From contig DASPNP010000025.1 in assembly GCA_035626475.1 (NCBI GenBank), positions 1-64,000 of the forward strand: a stretch of DNA of 64,000 nt, given 5' to 3'. The stretch is from DASPKT01 sp035626475 (GTDB lineage: Bacteria > Pseudomonadota > Alphaproteobacteria > Azospirillales > Azospirillaceae). Below are positions 7,931 through 17,488 of this stretch, in pieces (position 1 is the stretch's first letter; the number at the start of each line of letters is the position of its first letter). The translations under genes and the position numbers were made by a program. Under the pieces are notes generated by a model, which was not told the origin of the DNA, did no database searches, and saw only the letters and a program-made list of their open reading frames with translations.

Positions 7931-8058
7931 GTGGTGCGTCCTTCGACAGGCTCAGGATGAGGGAAGGGGAGGCCAGGCACACCTGTACGTTCAGGCGCCG
8001 GTGTAGCTGGGAGCAGCAATAATGCCCTCATGCTGAGCTTGTCGAAGCACGCACCACG
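7931..8058. repeat. 128-bp inverted-repeat element, family A copy 1
   Basis: The ends are imperfect 32-bp inverted repeats built on the motif CTTCGACARGCTCAGSATGA. The unit fills the gap between two convergent genes. A second copy in opposite orientation lies at 44297-44421 and shares internal blocks, including TTGCTGCTCCC and GTGCCT. No reading frame of its own. Confidence 0.8.
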
Positions 8059-8102
8059 CCGCCTCCGCCCAAGCTGACCCGTTCGCAAGACTTTGCTTCG
8101 CC

Positions 8103-8990
8103 TCACGGCTTGTCGCGGGTCACCAGCGGGACGTTGCAGACATCGACCTTGCCCAGCGGCACCAGGAAGAAGGGCTCGCGCCGGTTGCGCCGCGATTCGA
8201 TGTAGGCGGCGAAGGTCGCCGTGTCGGTCCGCAGTACCTCCAGCTTGGTCCGCTCGGCCTCAGGCACGTCGGCCGCCAGCCGCACCGCCGTGATCGGCCG
8301 GCGCTGCTCCGGCGTCTCGTAGAAGCCCAGCGGGCCGGTGCCGCGCGGCAGGGCGGTCAGCAGCTCCATGCCCTTCAGCACCCGGCCGACGACGGTCATG
8401 TTGCGGTCGAGATGCCGCGGCGCCTGGCCGATGACGGCGTAGAGCTCGGCGCCGCTGCCGCTGTCGGCGGTCATGTCGCGCCCGGCGCCGACCATGCCGT
8501 AGCAGTGCAGCGGCCACACGGCGCCGGTGGCCGGATCGCGGCCGACGGGGAAGCCGTCGACGAAGCCGACCTCGGGCGCGTAGACGTCACCGTCCGGCAG
8601 CTTGGCGAAGGGCAGCGCGGCGCCATTCGGGGCCAAGAACTCGGCCGGCAGCTGCTTCTTGCCGTTGCGGACGGGCTTCTTCTCCGTCGGGTCGCCCCAT
8701 TGGGTGACGTAGTTCTCCTGCACCCGCACGATCGCCAGCCCGTCGAACCAGCCCTCGCGCACCAGCGTCCGGATATTGGCGGCATGGTTCGGGACCAACC
8801 TCGCGGCCAGTTCGATCACCACGCGTCCGCCCTCCAGCTCCATATAGAGCGTGTTCTCCGGGTCGGGCGTGCGCCAGTCCGCCGGCCCCGCCGCCTTGAC
8901 GATCTCGGCCGAGGTCAGCGGCTTTTCCTGCGCGGCGGCGGGGGAGGCCGAGGCGAGCAGGGCGGCGAGGAGGAGGGCGGCACGGCGCAT
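8103..8990 (-). CDS. periplasmic cyclophilin-type peptidyl-prolyl isomerase
   Basis: The 295-residue protein has a clear Sec signal (first 22 residues, cleavage after AAA-Q). The cyclophilin core begins at NTLYMELEGGRVVIEL and includes VPNHAANIRTLVREGWFDGLAIVRV, the usual first half of the fold, with a YGMVGAGRDM segment matching the cyclophilin GMANAG region. The Gln/Phe active-site block is altered compared with CypA, as in many bacterial secreted forms. The start at 8988-8990 has GGGAG 5 nt upstream. A longer open frame continues through the neighbouring kinase but has no support. It probably helps fold envelope proteins. Confidence 0.8.
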   Translation of the reverse strand: MRRAALLLAALLASASPAAAQEKPLTSAEIVKAAGPADWRTPDPENTLYMELEGGRVVIELAARLVPNHAANIRTLVREGWFDGLAIVRVQENYVTQWGDPTEKKPVRNGKKQLPAEFLAPNGAALPFAKLPDGDVYAPEVGFVDGFPVGRDPATGAVWPLHCYGMVGAGRDMTADSGSGAELYAVIGQAPRHLDRNMTVVGRVLKGMELLTALPRGTGPLGFYETPEQRRPITAVRLAADVPEAERTKLEVLRTDTATFAAYIESRRNRREPFFLVPLGKVDVCNVPLVTRDKP

Positions 8991-9052
8991 GGAAGCTCCC
9001 TGGACGGTTCGTGTTTTCGTTGGGGCGACTGTCGCAGAGCCGCCGCCGCGCT

Positions 9053-10876
9053 TCAACCGGCCTGGGTGGCCGGCGCCAGCACCGACTCCACGGCCGTCAG
9101 CAGGTCCGGCAGGCGGATCGGCTTGCCGACGAAGCCCTGCATGCCCGCCTCGCGGCATTTCGCGGCGATCTCCGGCACGACGCTGGCGGTCAGGGCCAGG
9201 ACCGGCAGCCGTGCGGCCGCCCCGGGCAGGGCGCGGATGCGGGCCGTCGCCATGAAGCCGTCCAGCCCGGGCATGCCCAGATCCATCAGCACCAGATCGA
9301 TCCCGCCCGCCCGCACGCGCTCCACCGCCTCGGCGCCATCGGTCACCTCCAGCACGGCATAGCCCTGGCGCCGCAGCAGCTCGCCGGTGACCAGGCGGCT
9401 GGCCGGATCGTCCTCGACCAGCAGCAGCGTGGCCCGGCCGCCCGTGCCGGCCGCCGCCTCCGGCGCCGCACCGCCCTGCGTAGGGACCAGCGGCACCTCC
9501 AGCCGGAAGGTGCTGCCGCGCCCGGCCTCGCTCTCGACGCGGATGCCGCCTCCCATCTGCCGCGCCAGCCGGTCGGCGATGGCGAGGCCCAGCCCGGCCC
9601 CGCCATAGCGCCGGGTGATGGAGCCGTCCGCCTGGGCGAAGGGCTCGAAGATGGCATCGAGCTTCTCCCGGGGGATGCCGATGCCGGTGTCCTCGACCGC
9701 CACGGAGACGGGCACCGCACCGTCCGAGGCTGGGCCGGCCGCGACGGTCACCCGGACGCGGCCGCTCTCGGTGAACTTGACGGCGTTGCCGACCAGATTG
9801 ACCAGGATTTGCCGCAGCCGCACCGGGTCCGCCAGCACGCGGGCGGGCAGGTCGCCGTCGATCTCCAGCCGCAGGTCGAGCCGCTTTGCCGCGGCGCGCG
9901 GCGCCAGCACGTCCACCGCTTCCTGCGCCAGCCGCCGCAGGTCTAGGGGCACGGGCTGCAGCGGCAGGCGCCCCGCCTCCAGCCGGGACATGTCCAGGAT
10001 CTGGTCCAGCAGTTCCACCAGCGTCCGGCCCGACGTCCTGGCGAGTTCCAGGAAGCGCGCCTGGTCCAGGTCGAGTTCGCCGTGCGACACCAGTTCCAGC
10101 GCCGTCAGCACGGCGTTCGCCGGGGTGCGGATCTCGTGGCTGATCATCGCCAGGAAGTCGGTCTTGGCGCGGTTGGCGCGTTGCGCCTCGGCCGCGATGC
10201 GCTCCAGCTCGGCGGCCTGGGCGCGCAGCTGGTCGACCAGCCGCAACGCCGTCGCCAGCACGCCCGTCATCGCCATCAGCGCGCCCGCCGCCGGCATGCC
10301 GACCATCAGGATGCCCAAGCCCCCGAAGGACTGGCTCATGGCGTTGACGGGGGCCTGGGCCAGCACCGCGACCGTGTAGCCGCCATTGCTGAGGAAGATG
10401 GCGAAGACGCCGGCCAGGAAAGCCAGCCCGCCGAAATCCCGCCGATCTCGCCGCCAGAGCCACCACAGGCAGGGCACCAGCATGGCCTGCAGGAAGCCGC
10501 CCAGCGCCAGTTCGCGCAGGTTCGGCCGGTCGAGCGCGATGCCGGCCAGCGCGCCCGCCAGGCCCAACGCGGCGCATGCCAGGAAGAAGGCCGGGCGGAA
10601 CCGCGTCCGCGCATAGCGGGCGGTGCCCCGCGCCAGGAACAGGAAGGAGGCGATGCCGGACAGGTCGGCCGCCACGGCCACCGGCACCGGCCCGCCGTCC
10701 ACCGGTTGCGGCACGGTGGCGAGGCAGAACCAGGTCAGCGCCGTGAAGAAGGACGTCGCCGCCCAGTCCAGCGCATAGGCCTCGGTGCGGGCGCGCCACC
10801 AGACCGCCACCAGCACCGCCGCCGATCCCAGCAGGATCAGGCAGCTCGTGACGGTCACCAAACCAAGCGCATCCAT
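9053..10876 (-). CDS. hybrid sensor histidine kinase/response regulator, membrane-bound
   Basis: The 607-residue protein has an N-terminal block of about 190 residues with six to seven hydrophobic helices and no obvious extracytoplasmic domain. A coiled linker follows, then HisKA (His about 247 in MISHEIRTP), HATPase_c (NLVGNAVKF, DTGIGI, GAGLGLAI) and a C-terminal receiver (phospho-Asp about 530 in LMDLGMPGLDG, Lys in VGKPI). I prefer the ATG at 10876 over an in-frame TTG 21 nt upstream. There is no downstream HPt domain or regulator in the vicinity, so its target is unknown. The membrane block may itself be the sensor. Confidence 0.85.
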   Translation of the reverse strand: MDALGLVTVTSCLILLGSAAVLVAVWWRARTEAYALDWAATSFFTALTWFCLATVPQPVDGGPVPVAVAADLSGIASFLFLARGTARYARTRFRPAFFLACAALGLAGALAGIALDRPNLRELALGGFLQAMLVPCLWWLWRRDRRDFGGLAFLAGVFAIFLSNGGYTVAVLAQAPVNAMSQSFGGLGILMVGMPAAGALMAMTGVLATALRLVDQLRAQAAELERIAAEAQRANRAKTDFLAMISHEIRTPANAVLTALELVSHGELDLDQARFLELARTSGRTLVELLDQILDMSRLEAGRLPLQPVPLDLRRLAQEAVDVLAPRAAAKRLDLRLEIDGDLPARVLADPVRLRQILVNLVGNAVKFTESGRVRVTVAAGPASDGAVPVSVAVEDTGIGIPREKLDAIFEPFAQADGSITRRYGGAGLGLAIADRLARQMGGGIRVESEAGRGSTFRLEVPLVPTQGGAAPEAAAGTGGRATLLLVEDDPASRLVTGELLRRQGYAVLEVTDGAEAVERVRAGGIDLVLMDLGMPGLDGFMATARIRALPGAAARLPVLALTASVVPEIAAKCREAGMQGFVGKPIRLPDLLTAVESVLAPATQAG

Positions 10877-10945
10877 GCCAAGCCCGCCCGTGCCCAAGCC
10901 CGCCGCGCACGGGCCGGGCCAGACTGTTGGGCGCGGGTGGAGGCG

Positions 10946-11557
10946 TCAAGCGCCGTCGCCGCCGCCGGGCGCTGACCCCCGTCTCCGCCGGCGCCGCGGC
11001 CGGGGCTGCTCCGGCACCGGCCCGCCCATGGCCAGCCAGATCAGCGCCGTCAGCCGCGCATCGCCCAGCGCGCCGTGGCCGCGCCGCCGCCCCCGGCCGC
11101 CGAGGTCGAGCCCTACCCGCGCCGCCAGATCGTTCAGCCGCGCCCGCTCGCCAGGCCAGTGGCGCTGCGCGCATTTGACGGTGCAGATGACGGGTGAGGC
11201 GAGGCGCGGCCGCCCTAGCGCCGCCAGTTCCACATGGAGGGCGTGCAGGTCGCCCGACGCCCCGTGCATGACCAGCGGAGCGCCGTCGATGAAGCGCAGC
11301 AGCTCGTCCACCTTGTCCGCGAACAGGGGACAGCCGGCGAGATCCGCCTGGCGGATGCCGTGGATGCCCGAGGCGATGGGATTGATCGGTGCCTGCGGAT
11401 CAAACCGCGACACCCATTCGGCGCCCGTGAGCCGCCCGTCGACAATCTCGACCGCGCCCAACTCGACGATGCAGCGCCCGTCGACCGGCGGATTGCCGGT
11501 CATCTCCACGTCGAGAGCGACGAAGCGCCCGGGAGGGGGGGCAGTCGGAAACGGCAT
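10946..11557 (-). CDS. DEDDh 3'-5' exonuclease (DnaQ/PolC-epsilon-like)
   Basis: The protein has 203 residues. ExoI is VALDVEMTG with Asp and Glu, ExoII is VMHGASGDLHALHVEL, and ExoIII is HGALGDARLTA with the His-x4-Asp pair, so the DEDDh set is essentially complete. IHGIRQADLAG is the usual segment between ExoI and ExoII. The last 30 residues are a basic Arg-rich tail. The ATG at 11557 has no strong Shine-Dalgarno. A perfect 21-bp dyad lies 23 bp upstream. It is not the replicative epsilon subunit by length and context; a repair or RNA-trimming role is more likely. Confidence 0.8.
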   Translation of the reverse strand: MPFPTAPPPGRFVALDVEMTGNPPVDGRCIVELGAVEIVDGRLTGAEWVSRFDPQAPINPIASGIHGIRQADLAGCPLFADKVDELLRFIDGAPLVMHGASGDLHALHVELAALGRPRLASPVICTVKCAQRHWPGERARLNDLAARVGLDLGGRGRRRGHGALGDARLTALIWLAMGGPVPEQPRPRRRRRRGSAPGGGDGA

Positions 11558-11579
11558 GACATGAGAGCCCAGGCGGTAA

Positions 11580-11600
11580 GTGCGGTCACTGTGACCGCAC
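11580..11600 (-). promoter_or_regulatory. perfect 21-bp dyad, candidate operator
   Basis: Arms GTGCGGTCAC and GTGACCGCAC around a single T, 23 bp before the exonuclease start. The arm length and one-base centre are typical of a dimeric repressor site. No T run follows, so it is not a terminator. Confidence 0.45.
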
Positions 11601-11992
11601 CAGATGAGAGGCGCGCACCGGTTTAAGCAAGGGCAATACCGATCCGCTGCCTGAATCTGCGCGCGATCCGGGCCCGAACGGCCGGAACCATCGGGCCGGG
11701 ACAGCCGCTTCCACACGGCCGTTTTTCGCTCCCGCGTCCTTCAGGATGTAGGCTTCGACCGCTCGCTCGATCTCCGGTCAGGCAGATAGAAAGAGTGTGA
11801 ACGGCATGTTAACTCGCCTCAGGCGTGTGTTTCGGATTGACGCGGATCGACTCCGGCCTCAAAGGATCATCTCCGGCTTGCTGTAGGGTTTAATTCCTCC
11901 GGAGGTCCGGCCAGCCGGTCTGGCCCGTCCTTCCCCCGCATCACTGCCGGCAGCCAAGCGGCACGCCCGCTCTGTGAAACCAGGGGAAATCC
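11601..11992. other. intergenic region upstream of the RTX gene
   Basis: About 390 bp without a convincing gene. It becomes AT-richer around 11760-11900, where the RTX promoter should be. A TTGACG hexamer occurs near 11838 but no good -10 box is placed correctly. The RTX gene has an AGGGGAAA box before its ATG. Confidence 0.3.
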
Positions 11993-14900
11993 ATGCCGAC
12001 CATCAGCGGAAGCCTGTCGAACGACACCATCACCAGCGGCAACGCGGATCACGTGATCCTGGGATACGAGGGGAACGACAGCCTTTCCGGCGCCAACGGC
12101 AACGACACGATCGACGGCGGGCTCGGGAACGACACGCTCTCCGGTAACGCAAGCAACGACTCCATCGTGGGAGGCGAAGGCGACGATCTTCTGATCGGGG
12201 GGCAGGGCCTGTTCCACGCGCCGGTCAGAGTGTCTAACTTGTTCGGGCACAGCACCAATTTCACGTCCCAGAACTCCTTCCCCCGCATGCTGGGCGACGT
12301 GAATGGCGATGGCCGCGCCGACCTCGTGGCGTTCGGCTCGCGGACCTGGGTGGCCCTGGGTCAGGCGGACGGCACCTTCGGAAACTACTTCACCGGTTCG
12401 ATGAGCTGGGGTCACGATGTCGGGTGGACGTCGCAGGATGCCTATCCCCGCATGCTGGGCGACGTGAACGGCGACGGCCGTGACGACCTCGTCGCATTCG
12501 GGTCGCAGACCTGGGTTTCGTTGGGCCAGGCGGACGGCACCTTTGGAAACTACATCGCCGGCTCTCCCGATTTCGGCCAGAGCACCGGCTGGAAGTCGCA
12601 GAACTCCACCCCCCGGATGGTCGCGGACGTGAACGGCGACGGCCGCGCGGATCTGGTCGGCTTCGGCAGCGTCACCTGGATCGCTCTGGGCCAGGCGAAC
12701 GGTGCCTTCGGAACCACATTCCAGGCATCGCCCGATTGGGCGGCGAATTTCGGCTGGACTTCCCTGGATGCCCAGTTCAGAGCGCTCGGCGACGTGAATG
12801 GCGACGGCCGGTCTGACCTGGTCGCTTTCGGGAGCCGCACCTGGGTCTCTCTGGGAGGCGCCGACGGCAAGTTCGCGCCATACATTGAGGGGTCGGTCGA
12901 TTTCGGGCACGAGAGCGACTTCAAGTCGCAGACGGCCACGCCCCGGGTGCTGGCCGACGTGAACGGCGACGGGCGCGACGACATCATCGGCTTCGGCAGC
13001 CGTACCTGGGTATCCTACGGAAAGGCCGACGGCACCTTTGAGCGCTTCTTCGAAACGTCGTCGCAGTTCGGGGCCAATGCCGGCTGGACCTCGCAGAACA
13101 CCCATCCCCGCATGGCCGCCGACGTGAACGGTGACGGGCTGGCGGACATCGTCGCGTTCGACTCCGCGGGAACACTCGTGGCGCTCGCCACCAAGGACCG
13201 GGACACGCTCTCCGGCGGCGGGGGCAACGACACGATCATCGGCGGTCCCGGCGCGGACATGATGGACGGCGGCCCCGGCATCGACACGCTGAGCTACCGG
13301 GACGGCTATTCGCACATACATGTCGATCTCGGGACCGGCATGGGCACGAAGGGCGACGCGGCCGGCGACGTGGTCTCCGGTTTCGAGAACATTGCGGGTG
13401 GCTTTGGCAATGACACCCTGATCGGCGATGGCGGAGACAATCGCCTCTTCGGCGACCTGAATGCCGACAGCCTGGTGGGCCAGGGCGGCGCCGACACACT
13501 GGACGGCGGCGCCGGAGCGGACACGCTCGCCGGCGGGACCGGGAATGATACTTTTGTCGTCGACAATGCCGGCGATCTGCTGGTGGAGAATGCGGGAGAG
13601 GGTACGGATACCGTCACGACAGCGCTGTCCAGCCACACGCTGGCGGCCAACCTCGAGGATCTCACCTACGCCGGAGCAGGCGCCTTCCAAGGCACCGGCA
13701 ATGCGCTGGCGAACCGGATTTCCGGCGGTAGCGGCAGCGACACGCTGGACGGCGGCGCGGGCGCGGACACCCTCACCGGCGGCGGCGGCAACGATCTCTA
13801 CCTCGCCGACGATCCGGCCGACCAGATCGTGGAACTCCCGGCTGGCGGCACCGACGAGGTGCGCGCGACCGCCGGCAGCTACACACTCTCGGCCGATCTC
13901 GAGAACCTGACCTACACCGGTTCCGGCAGCTTCGCCGGCACGGGCAACGCCGCCGCCAACCGCATCCAGGGCGGCGCCGGCAACGACACGCTGGACGGTG
14001 CTGCCGGCAGCGACACGCTGGTCGGCGGTCTGGGCGACGACGTCTACCTGGTCGACAGCACGGCGGATCAGATCACCGAGAACCCGGGTCAGGGCACCGA
14101 TACGGTCTGGACCACGCTGGCGAGCTACACGCTCGCCGCTACGCTTGAGAACCTCGCTTACATCGGCACCGGTGATTTCGCCGGCACCGGCAACGGGCTG
14201 GCCAACCGCATCACCGGCGGCGCCGGCAACGACACGCTGGACGGAGCCGCCGGCGCCGACACGCTGGAGGGCGGGGCCGGCAGCGACCTGTACCTCATCG
14301 ACGATGCTGGCGACGCGGTCATCGAGGGTGTGGGCGCCGGCACCGACGAGGTGCGCACCGCGCTCGCCTCGCACACGCTGGCCGACAATGTCGAGATCCT
14401 GACCTACACCGGGGCCGCGAGCTTCACCGGTGCCGGCAACGGGTCCGGCAACCAGATCACCGGCGGCGCCCTGGCCGACACGCTGGACGGCGGTTCCGGC
14501 AGCGACACGCTGCTGGGCGGCGGCGGGGCGGACAGCCTGCTCGGCGGCCAGGGGAGCGACAGCCTGGACGGCGGGAGCGGCGCCGACACCATGGCCGGCG
14601 GCACCGGCGACGACACCTACGTGGTGGAGGATGCGGGAGACCTGGTGCTGGAGAATGCCGGCGAGGGCACCGACACGATCCGCACGGGGCTCGCCGCCTA
14701 CACGCTCGGCGCCACGCTGGAGCGACTGGTCTACACCGGCAGCGCTCCCTTCACTGGCACCGGAAACGCCGCCGACAACCAGATCACCGGCGGCGGCGCC
14801 TCCGACACGCTGGATGGGCTGGACGGCAACGACACGCTGTCGGGCGGCGGCGGGGCCGACAGCCTCGCGGGCGGCGGCGGCAACGACCAGCTGGACGGAG

Positions 14901-17425
14901 GGACAGGCGCCGACACGCTGGTCGGCGGCACCGGCAACGACACCTACGTGATCGACAGTACCGGCGACCTCTTCGTCGAGAACCCGGGCGAGGGCACCGA
15001 CACGGTGCGCACCACGCTCGCCAGCTACAGCCTCGACCCGGTGCTGGAGAACCTCGTCTTCATCGGCGGCGGCTCCTTCACCGGCACCGGCAACGAGGCC
15101 GCCAACAGCATCGCCGGCGGCGGCTCGGCCGACACGCTCGCCGGCGGACTCGGCAATGACACGCTGCTCGGCAACGGCGGCGCGGACTGCCTTGTGGGCG
15201 GTGACGGTGACGACAGCCTGAACGGAGGTACCGGCATCGACACGTTGGCGGGCGGCACGGGCAACGACACCTATGGGGTCGACGCGGCCACGGATGTGGT
15301 GATCGAGCAGCCGGGCGAGGGCACCGACACGGTGCGCAGCTCCGTCACGTTCAGCTTGCCGGACCATGTCGAGCATCTGGTGCTGATCGGCGCCGCCGTG
15401 ATCGACGGCACCGGCAATGCGCTCGGCAACCAGATCACCGGCAACGGCGCGGCGAACCTGCTGGACGGCGGCGCGGGGGCGGACACGCTCACCGGTGGAG
15501 GAGGCGACGATGTCTACCTCGTGGACGATGCCGGCGACGTGGTGGTCGAGGCGCTCGGCCAGGGCACCGACGAGGTGCGCACCGGGCTCTTCTCCTACAT
15601 GCTTGGCGCGAACCTGGAGGCGCTGGCCTATACCGGGTCCGGCAGCTTCGCCGGCACCGGCAACGCGGCCGACAACACCATCACCGGCGGCAGCGGGCCC
15701 GACACGCTCGACGGGCTGGACGGCAACGACAGTCTGGTCGGAGGACCGGGAATCGACAGGCTGCTGGGCGGCGCCGGAAACGACACGCTCAGGGGAGCAT
15801 CATCATCCGAAACGCTGCTGGGCAGCGGGAGCTTCGGCGACCTGATCCTGGCACACTCCGTCGGCTTCGCCGTGGAGGACGGCAACACGAGCTTCGATGC
15901 CTACCCGCGCGCGCTCGGCGACGTGAACGGCGACGGACGCATGGACGTCATCGGTTTCGGTCAGGACAACGTCTACGTCGCGCTGGGCCAGCCGGACGGC
16001 ACCTTCGCGATGCACTTCGTGGCCCGGGACGACGCCTTCTCCTACAATGACGGCAACACCAGCCAGAACCTCTATCCGAGGATGGCTGCCGACGTGAACG
16101 GCGACGGCCGTGACGATGTCGTCGCGTTCGGCGGGAACGACGTGTATGTCGCCCTGGGCCAGCCGGACGGCACGTTCGGGGCCGCCTTCATCGCACATGC
16201 GGGCCATGCCGTCAGCGATGGCTGGAGCTCGCAGGACAAGTATCCCCGGGGCGTCGCTGACGTGAACGGCGACGGCCGTGCGGACATCGTCGGCTTCGGG
16301 CATAACGACACGTGGGTATCACTGGGGCAGGCGGACGGAACCTTCGGCGCGTCGTCTGTCGCCCATGCCGGCTTCGCCTACACGGACGGCAGCACCAGCC
16401 AGAATCTCTATCCGCGCGTGCTCGCCGACGTGAACGGCGACAGCCGGGCCGACATCGTCGCCTTCGGCGGCAATGACGTGTACGTGGCGCTCGGCCAGGC
16501 AAACGGCACCTTCGGTTCCGCCCAGCTGGCCCACGCCGGGTTCGCCTATTCCGACGGCTGGAGCAGCCAGAACAGCTACCCGAGGGCCGTGGTCGACGTG
16601 AATGGCGACGGGAAAGCGGACTTGGTGGGCTTCGGCGGAGGCGACACCTGGGTCGCACTCTCCCTGGGGAACGGCACGTTCGGGACTGCCTTCGTGGCCC
16701 ATTCCTCCTTCGCCGTGAATGACGGCTGGTCGAGCCACAACCTGTATCCCCGTCTGGTCGGCGACGTTAACGGCGACGGGCGGGCCGACATCGTCGGCTT
16801 TGGGCAAACCGACGTCGTGGTGGCGCTCGCCCATCCCGGCGGCGACTACCTGGTCGGCGGCTCGGGAGATGACACCTACATTGTGGAAACCAGCCTGGAC
16901 GTCATCATCGAGGCGGCAGACGGCGGCACCGACACGGTGCAGGCGAGCAGCGCGTTCTTCCAGCTGCCCACCGAGGTGGAGCATCTTGTCCGTGTCGGCT
17001 CCGACGCGTTCGAGGGCCGCGGCAACGCCGGAGACAACAAGCTGACCGGCGGTTCGGGGAGCGACACGCTGCTCGGCGGCGGTGGCAACGACACCCTCGC
17101 GGGTGGTGGCGGAGCGGACGTGCTCACCGGCGGCGCGGGCGCCGACCGCTTCGTGATCGCAGCGACCGGCGATAGCACGGCATCGGCTCCGGATGTGGTG
17201 ACCGACTTCGACGCGGCGGCCGGCGACCGGCTGGACCTGTCGGGCGCGGGCTCGCTGAGCTGGGTGGATCAGGCGGCCTTCAGCATGACCGCTGGCGAGC
17301 TGCGCTGGCAGCAGGTCGGCGGCGACGTGCATGTCCTGGCGGACCTGGACGGCGACGGCGCGGCCGACCTGACGGTCGTCCTCGCCGGTATCAGCGGCCT
17401 CACCTCTGCCGGCCTGATCCTCTAA
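11993..17425 (+). CDS. giant RTX (hemolysin-type) and FG-GAP repeat protein
   Basis: The protein has 1810 residues and no Sec signal; the first nonapeptides start within 20 residues. Order: RTX block (about 10-80); FG-GAP/VCBS block of about six 48-residue repeats built on DVNGDGRADLVAFGS (about 85-395); RTX; then about eight modules of some 85 residues, each with a GNDTYVVD strand, an ENPGEGTDTVRT strand, a GTGN turn and GGxGxDTL nonapeptides (about 500-1270); a second FG-GAP block (about 1280-1620); one last module; and a C-terminal domain with a FDAAAGDRLDLSG segment typical of type I secretion substrates. Calcium should fold the protein after export by an ABC/HlyD/TolC system, but no such genes are in the window. 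The two FG-GAP blocks suggest beta-propellers. It is likely a surface or biofilm adhesin, and I see no enzymatic domain. Confidence 0.9.
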   Translation: MPTISGSLSNDTITSGNADHVILGYEGNDSLSGANGNDTIDGGLGNDTLSGNASNDSIVGGEGDDLLIGGQGLFHAPVRVSNLFGHSTNFTSQNSFPRMLGDVNGDGRADLVAFGSRTWVALGQADGTFGNYFTGSMSWGHDVGWTSQDAYPRMLGDVNGDGRDDLVAFGSQTWVSLGQADGTFGNYIAGSPDFGQSTGWKSQNSTPRMVADVNGDGRADLVGFGSVTWIALGQANGAFGTTFQASPDWAANFGWTSLDAQFRALGDVNGDGRSDLVAFGSRTWVSLGGADGKFAPYIEGSVDFGHESDFKSQTATPRVLADVNGDGRDDIIGFGSRTWVSYGKADGTFERFFETSSQFGANAGWTSQNTHPRMAADVNGDGLADIVAFDSAGTLVALATKDRDTLSGGGGNDTIIGGPGADMMDGGPGIDTLSYRDGYSHIHVDLGTGMGTKGDAAGDVVSGFENIAGGFGNDTLIGDGGDNRLFGDLNADSLVGQGGADTLDGGAGADTLAGGTGNDTFVVDNAGDLLVENAGEGTDTVTTALSSHTLAANLEDLTYAGAGAFQGTGNALANRISGGSGSDTLDGGAGADTLTGGGGNDLYLADDPADQIVELPAGGTDEVRATAGSYTLSADLENLTYTGSGSFAGTGNAAANRIQGGAGNDTLDGAAGSDTLVGGLGDDVYLVDSTADQITENPGQGTDTVWTTLASYTLAATLENLAYIGTGDFAGTGNGLANRITGGAGNDTLDGAAGADTLEGGAGSDLYLIDDAGDAVIEGVGAGTDEVRTALASHTLADNVEILTYTGAASFTGAGNGSGNQITGGALADTLDGGSGSDTLLGGGGADSLLGGQGSDSLDGGSGADTMAGGTGDDTYVVEDAGDLVLENAGEGTDTIRTGLAAYTLGATLERLVYTGSAPFTGTGNAADNQITGGGASDTLDGLDGNDTLSGGGGADSLAGGGGNDQLDGGTGADTLVGGTGNDTYVIDSTGDLFVENPGEGTDTVRTTLASYSLDPVLENLVFIGGGSFTGTGNEAANSIAGGGSADTLAGGLGNDTLLGNGGADCLVGGDGDDSLNGGTGIDTLAGGTGNDTYGVDAATDVVIEQPGEGTDTVRSSVTFSLPDHVEHLVLIGAAVIDGTGNALGNQITGNGAANLLDGGAGADTLTGGGGDDVYLVDDAGDVVVEALGQGTDEVRTGLFSYMLGANLEALAYTGSGSFAGTGNAADNTITGGSGPDTLDGLDGNDSLVGGPGIDRLLGGAGNDTLRGASSSETLLGSGSFGDLILAHSVGFAVEDGNTSFDAYPRALGDVNGDGRMDVIGFGQDNVYVALGQPDGTFAMHFVARDDAFSYNDGNTSQNLYPRMAADVNGDGRDDVVAFGGNDVYVALGQPDGTFGAAFIAHAGHAVSDGWSSQDKYPRGVADVNGDGRADIVGFGHNDTWVSLGQADGTFGASSVAHAGFAYTDGSTSQNLYPRVLADVNGDSRADIVAFGGNDVYVALGQANGTFGSAQLAHAGFAYSDGWSSQNSYPRAVVDVNGDGKADLVGFGGGDTWVALSLGNGTFGTAFVAHSSFAVNDGWSSHNLYPRLVGDVNGDGRADIVGFGQTDVVVALAHPGGDYLVGGSGDDTYIVETSLDVIIEAADGGTDTVQASSAFFQLPTEVEHLVRVGSDAFEGRGNAGDNKLTGGSGSDTLLGGGGNDTLAGGGGADVLTGGAGADRFVIAATGDSTASAPDVVTDFDAAAGDRLDLSGAGSLSWVDQAAFSMTAGELRWQQVGGDVHVLADLDGDGAADLTVVLAGISGLTSAGLIL

Positions 17426-17426
17426 G

Positions 17427-17466
17427 CAGGAGTTAGGGGCGCCGGCGCCGGCGCCCCTAACTCCTG
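17427..17466. terminator. perfect 40-bp palindrome after the RTX gene
   Basis: Two 20-nt arms (starting CAGGAGTTAGGGGCGCC) with no spacer begin 2 nt after the RTX stop codon. The transcript would form a very stable hairpin in either direction. There is no T run, so termination is likely but not certain; it may also protect the mRNA 3' end. Confidence 0.6.
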
Positions 17467-17488
17467 GCGGGCCGAGGCATTGCTCAGC

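Noticed and set aside
8103..11174. A 1023-codon minus-strand frame joining the cyclophilin to upstream sequence
   Set aside because: Only the last 295 codons are cyclophilin. The rest is the wrong frame of the hybrid kinase, and the cyclophilin has its own RBS and signal peptide.
11867..15376. Long minus-strand open frame (1169 codons) antisense to the RTX gene
   Set aside because: It mirrors the repeats of the RTX gene, has no RBS or family match, and the plus-strand frame explains the region fully.
13530..15700. Regularly spaced repeats that could be mistaken for a CRISPR array
   Set aside because: They are coding repeats of about 255 bp in the RTX gene, with diverged bases and no unique spacers.
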